The translations under genes were made by a program, and so were the position numbers. 64,000 nucleotides of DNA, from assembly GCA_016806645.1 (NCBI GenBank), contig JACSYO010002007.1, positions 1,087,501 through 1,151,500 of the forward strand. The letters are read 5' to 3'. Source of the stretch: Ophiodon elongatus. Lineage: Eukaryota > Chordata > Actinopteri > Perciformes > Hexagrammidae. Under the pieces are notes generated by a model. It was not told the origin of the DNA. It was given only the letters and a program-made list of their open reading frames with translations, and made no database searches. Shown here piece by piece: positions 61,266-64,000 of the stretch; position 1 is the first letter of the stretch, and each line of letters starts with the position of its first letter.

Positions 61266-62204
61266 ACGCTTATCTCATCTTATGGTATATATATATATAT
61301 ACACATTTTTCTTGACACAGTGGTTGCATTCAAAAACATAAGGTCCAGAAAGGTGGCCTGTAAAGTTGTACTGTATTGCAGATGACACAAGTTCTGCAGA
61401 TGCCTGCAGACGAGTGTAGCCAAGGTCCTGTAATGAAATAAGAGCTTTTTACTAGGAGCCCAGACAGTTTTCGTCCATATATTTCTCTCCTTTGTGCTTC
61501 CTTGTATAACTTTTTAGAGCAAAGTGATAGCTTGAGTCTTTGAAAATATACTCCTGGGGGTAGTACTTTGAGAATAAAAGAAAACGATCATAAATTGTAA
61601 TGGAGGATGTTCGTATTAAAACACTTTTGGTCAAATCGATATATACAGCTAAAGGAAAGTCTTTCTGGTTCTACAGAGAGCACGGAACAGGCTTTGATTC
61701 CCAATAGGATTACACACACACACGAGATATTGATATTATTACCACGTTAAGTCAAATGACTTTGCGTCAGATAATGTCTTGATCTAAATTTTCAGCGGTT
61801 CTAAATTTGTGATTAATGCGTTAACGCGTAATCTCACACCCTCAGAAGATTAAAGTTATTTACTTTACTTGCAACCTCTTCCAGTACTTCCTGTCGACAC
61901 CTCATTAGGCACAAACAGCTGAGGGTCGCTTCCTCGACACAACGCTGCAGAGGCAAATTCATACATTTATAGGAGTCGACGAGGACCTTTCAGTGAAGCT
62001 GTTGTTCTCGAAAAAGATTGCCATTGAATCGGACTTGTTGCCACTTCATGACAGCGGCAAACAGGCCATCACTCAGCTCGGTCAACAGGTTGACGTGAAA
62101 ACACCTCACAGTGGAGCTCAACACCCTGAACGAGGCAAGCTTCAGATACCAAAGCAGACTGGTGAAATAAGAAAGGGGTATTTCATTGACTTCAGGATCA
62201 GTTT
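61266..62204. other. Noncoding stretch
   Basis: Short TA run at 61286-61300. No gene or known repeat. Confidence 0.45.
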
Positions 62205-62275
62205 AGTAGGTTAGGTTACTTTTATTTGTACCCGTAGGGAGACTTGGTTTGCAATAGAAAACGAGGCACCCATCT
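62205..62275. repeat. Probable retroelement fragment, part 1
   Basis: 'tacttttatttgtacccgta' and 'gggagacttggtttgcaata' recall the 3' region of a fish LINE-type repeat ('ttatttgtacc..agggaaattg' words). Tentative. Confidence 0.35.
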
Positions 62276-62460
62276 CGACACATTACATTACATTACATTT
62301 CATTTAGCAGACGCTTTTATCCAAAGCATCTTACAATAAGTGCATTCAACCATGAGAGTTCAAACACAGAACAACAAGAATCAAGAGAGTACATTTCCTC
62401 AAGAAGGCCAAACTACCACGTGCTATAAGTAAGTGCCATTTAAGTGCTACTAAAGTACTA
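62276..62460 (+). repeat. Dispersed teleost repeat (CATTACATT...GCAGACGCTTTTATCCAAAG)
   Basis: 'cattacattacatttcattt' then 'agcagacgcttttatccaaa', 'gcatcttacaataagtgcat' and a diverged tail ending in 'aagtgctactaaagtac'. This is a very common fish repeat, recognised from memory. It lies between the two retroelement-like fragments and may have inserted into them. Confidence 0.8.
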
Positions 62461-62494
62461 CGATATATATATACACATACTAGTTTATTTAATT

Positions 62495-62740
62495 TTTTTT
62501 CTCTATTCCAGGTATAGTCGACACACATTACAAACAACACAGACAACAAGACAAACATGATAAAAAAGTACACAAAGCTACAAATCAGTGCACTGTTATA
62601 ATTATAATTTGTTCACCTGAGTGATGGCTGCTGGAACAAAGCTGTTTTTATACAGCTTTGTTCTACAGTAGTGACGAGCACTGCTCCGTCATCTGTGTCT
62701 CTGGAGGAGCTTTGTGAAGGTCACAGAAAATAGCCCAGAG
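62495..62740. repeat. Probable retroelement fragment, part 2
   Basis: 'cacctgagtgatggctgctg' and 'gaacaaagctgtttttatac' match words of a fish LINE-type repeat ('ggatggctgctgggacaaagctgttttt' pattern). May continue part 1 across the inserted repeat. Confidence 0.4.
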
Positions 62741-64000
62741 TGATGTCATCGGGGTCGCCTCAGTTTGGCCTCGGAGACCACGAACCTGGGGCGTAGAGTT
62801 TGAAAGACGTGGACACTTGGCCGGAAAGGAGAGTTAAACAAAGAGACACTTCTTAGTTGGACCGTGATGGATTCAGGTTTCTTCTTCAATCTTGACCCAT
62901 TCTATGGACTGAAAGTGATATGATTTATCTGACTCTGCTCCATCAAATTTGATAGAGCAGCATCAAATCTGCCTTCTGAGCAGCGACGGGTATTAAACGG
63001 GCTCGGGGGCCAAATCATCAGCAGCACTGAGGCGCTCCGATGTCATCCGCTCTTTAATTGGTACTTTTTAACGTGTAATCTATCGTCACGCTGCAGCGTC
63101 TCTTCTGCTCTCTCTTCTCTCTCTTCTGGGCTGAGCTCCTCCAACTGCGGTTGTTTCTGGAATAAATAAAACATTTGTGAGTAAAAAGTCGATACTCTGT
63201 CGGTACGCCTGTTCAACAAGCATCAACATGTGAACATGTCCGCAGTCTCTAATCAACTTTGTTTTACACAAGCACAGCAAGCTTTTTTTTGGGGGCTTTT
63301 TAATAGCAAATTGATACAAACAAGCTCAAACAAAAGTTGTCTGCATGTGGTCTAACTGTCAGTGTTAGGCAAGCTACTTGGAAAGAGCAGTGAGCTACCA
63401 GCTAGTCGTATAGACTAGACGGCATTGGACAAACAACCTATTTTGTAGTGGGAAAATCCAATTGTGTATTCCCACACTCTTTGTGTGCAACTCTCCCTCT
63501 CTGTCTTAAGTCTGCTTTGCTTCTCTGCTTGAATAAAGCCTTTATTGTCCTGATGTGATAAAATCCCCCACATTGGCTCTCCAATCAGTCTGATAAAAGC
63601 TCAAAGTATTCAAACCTGCCTTTATCCAGCGCTCATCCCAAACAGAAGATTGTAATCTCCTTTGAATCTTTCCCCTTTGCTGCGTGTTGAAAAAAAGGCG
63701 AGGCGCCACGTGGTCTCCCAGCCCATCAAGGAAGCAGGTAGGCACGACGGCGACGCTCCTTCAAGCTGTGCAACTGCTCTCAAATGACATCAACTTTTAA
63801 GGAATTTTGCAGAAGAGTCTAAAAGATTGACATCTTTATACATTCATAGAACGGGTCATGACATTTTGTCATCCTATAAATAACTAAATAAAGCTTCACT
63901 TTCTGTACAAACATGTCAATTCTCAGGACCGGAGTTCAGAGGTTTTCCCCCGTTTTTAAAACAGCAGCAGGGTTGTTGTCAAAAAAAAAAAAGCAGCGTT
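62741..64000. other. Noncoding stretch to window end
   Basis: A T/G run near 63282-63300 and a final A13 near 63980. No exon or known repeat recognised. Confidence 0.45.

Noticed and set aside
1..64000. CRISPR arrays, operons, phage or bacterial defence systems
   Set aside because: Tandem repeats here lack unique spacers, and composition, splice-like signals and repeat families all indicate a vertebrate genome.

Overview
The window reads as nuclear DNA of a ray-finned (teleost) fish. There are no dense ORFs, ribosome-binding sites or operons. Instead there are abundant (CA)n/(GT)n and (TA)n microsatellites, and many relics resembling interspersed repeats common in teleost genomes: a Tc1/mariner element, a non-LTR retrotransposon 3' end, hAT-type elements, a foldback MITE, a tRNA-derived SINE and several multi-copy families recognised from memory. 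Nearly all open frames lie in repeats or look like chance openings. I found no rRNA or intact tRNA gene, no CRISPR array and no complete protein-coding gene.

The only convincing piece of a host gene is on the minus strand at 13091-13148. It is a short first coding exon encoding a hydrophobic, signal-peptide-like start, ending at a strong GTAAGT donor and preceded by a CpG-rich stretch (about 13150-13720) that looks like its promoter and 5' UTR. If real, everything left of 13090 is intron 1 (or beyond) of a secreted or membrane protein gene, and everything right of about 13.7 kb is its upstream flank. A weaker minus-strand candidate exon lies at 31704-32118, and a CpG-rich unannotated segment at 45140-45570.

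Layout. 1-6.8 kb: mostly unique noncoding DNA with one dispersed repeat. 6.85-8.4 kb: a broken Tc1-like element in (TA)n, bracketed by two nearly identical 101-bp direct repeats. 8.4-13.1 kb: noncoding, with a long alternating purine-pyrimidine zone at 12.1-12.9 kb. 13.1-13.7 kb: putative exon 1 and promoter. 15-20 kb: several repeats, including a LINE relic. 22.1 and 29.4 kb: two diverged copies of one unexplained element about 140 bp long. 24.2-24.6 kb: a decayed tandem array of about 49-bp units. 25.7-26.2 kb: adjacent hAT-like and foldback elements. 28-35 kb: more repeats, a SINE and the candidate exon. 36.3-37.4 kb: a 20-bp minisatellite with a 60-bp higher-order unit. 39.7-47.8 kb: dispersed repeats, a hAT element with target-site duplication, the CpG island and two AT-rich palindromic tracts. 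49.4 kb: a 32-copy 10-bp array. 54.5 kb: a TA/CA array. 58.5 kb: a 15-bp array. 61-62.7 kb: further repeat relics.

No gene cassette works together here. The interest lies in repeat architecture, in the paired 22.1/29.4 kb element (possible exapted repeat or regulatory duplicate) and in the undescribed first exon with its island. Repeat family assignments come from remembered consensus motifs and have not been searched.
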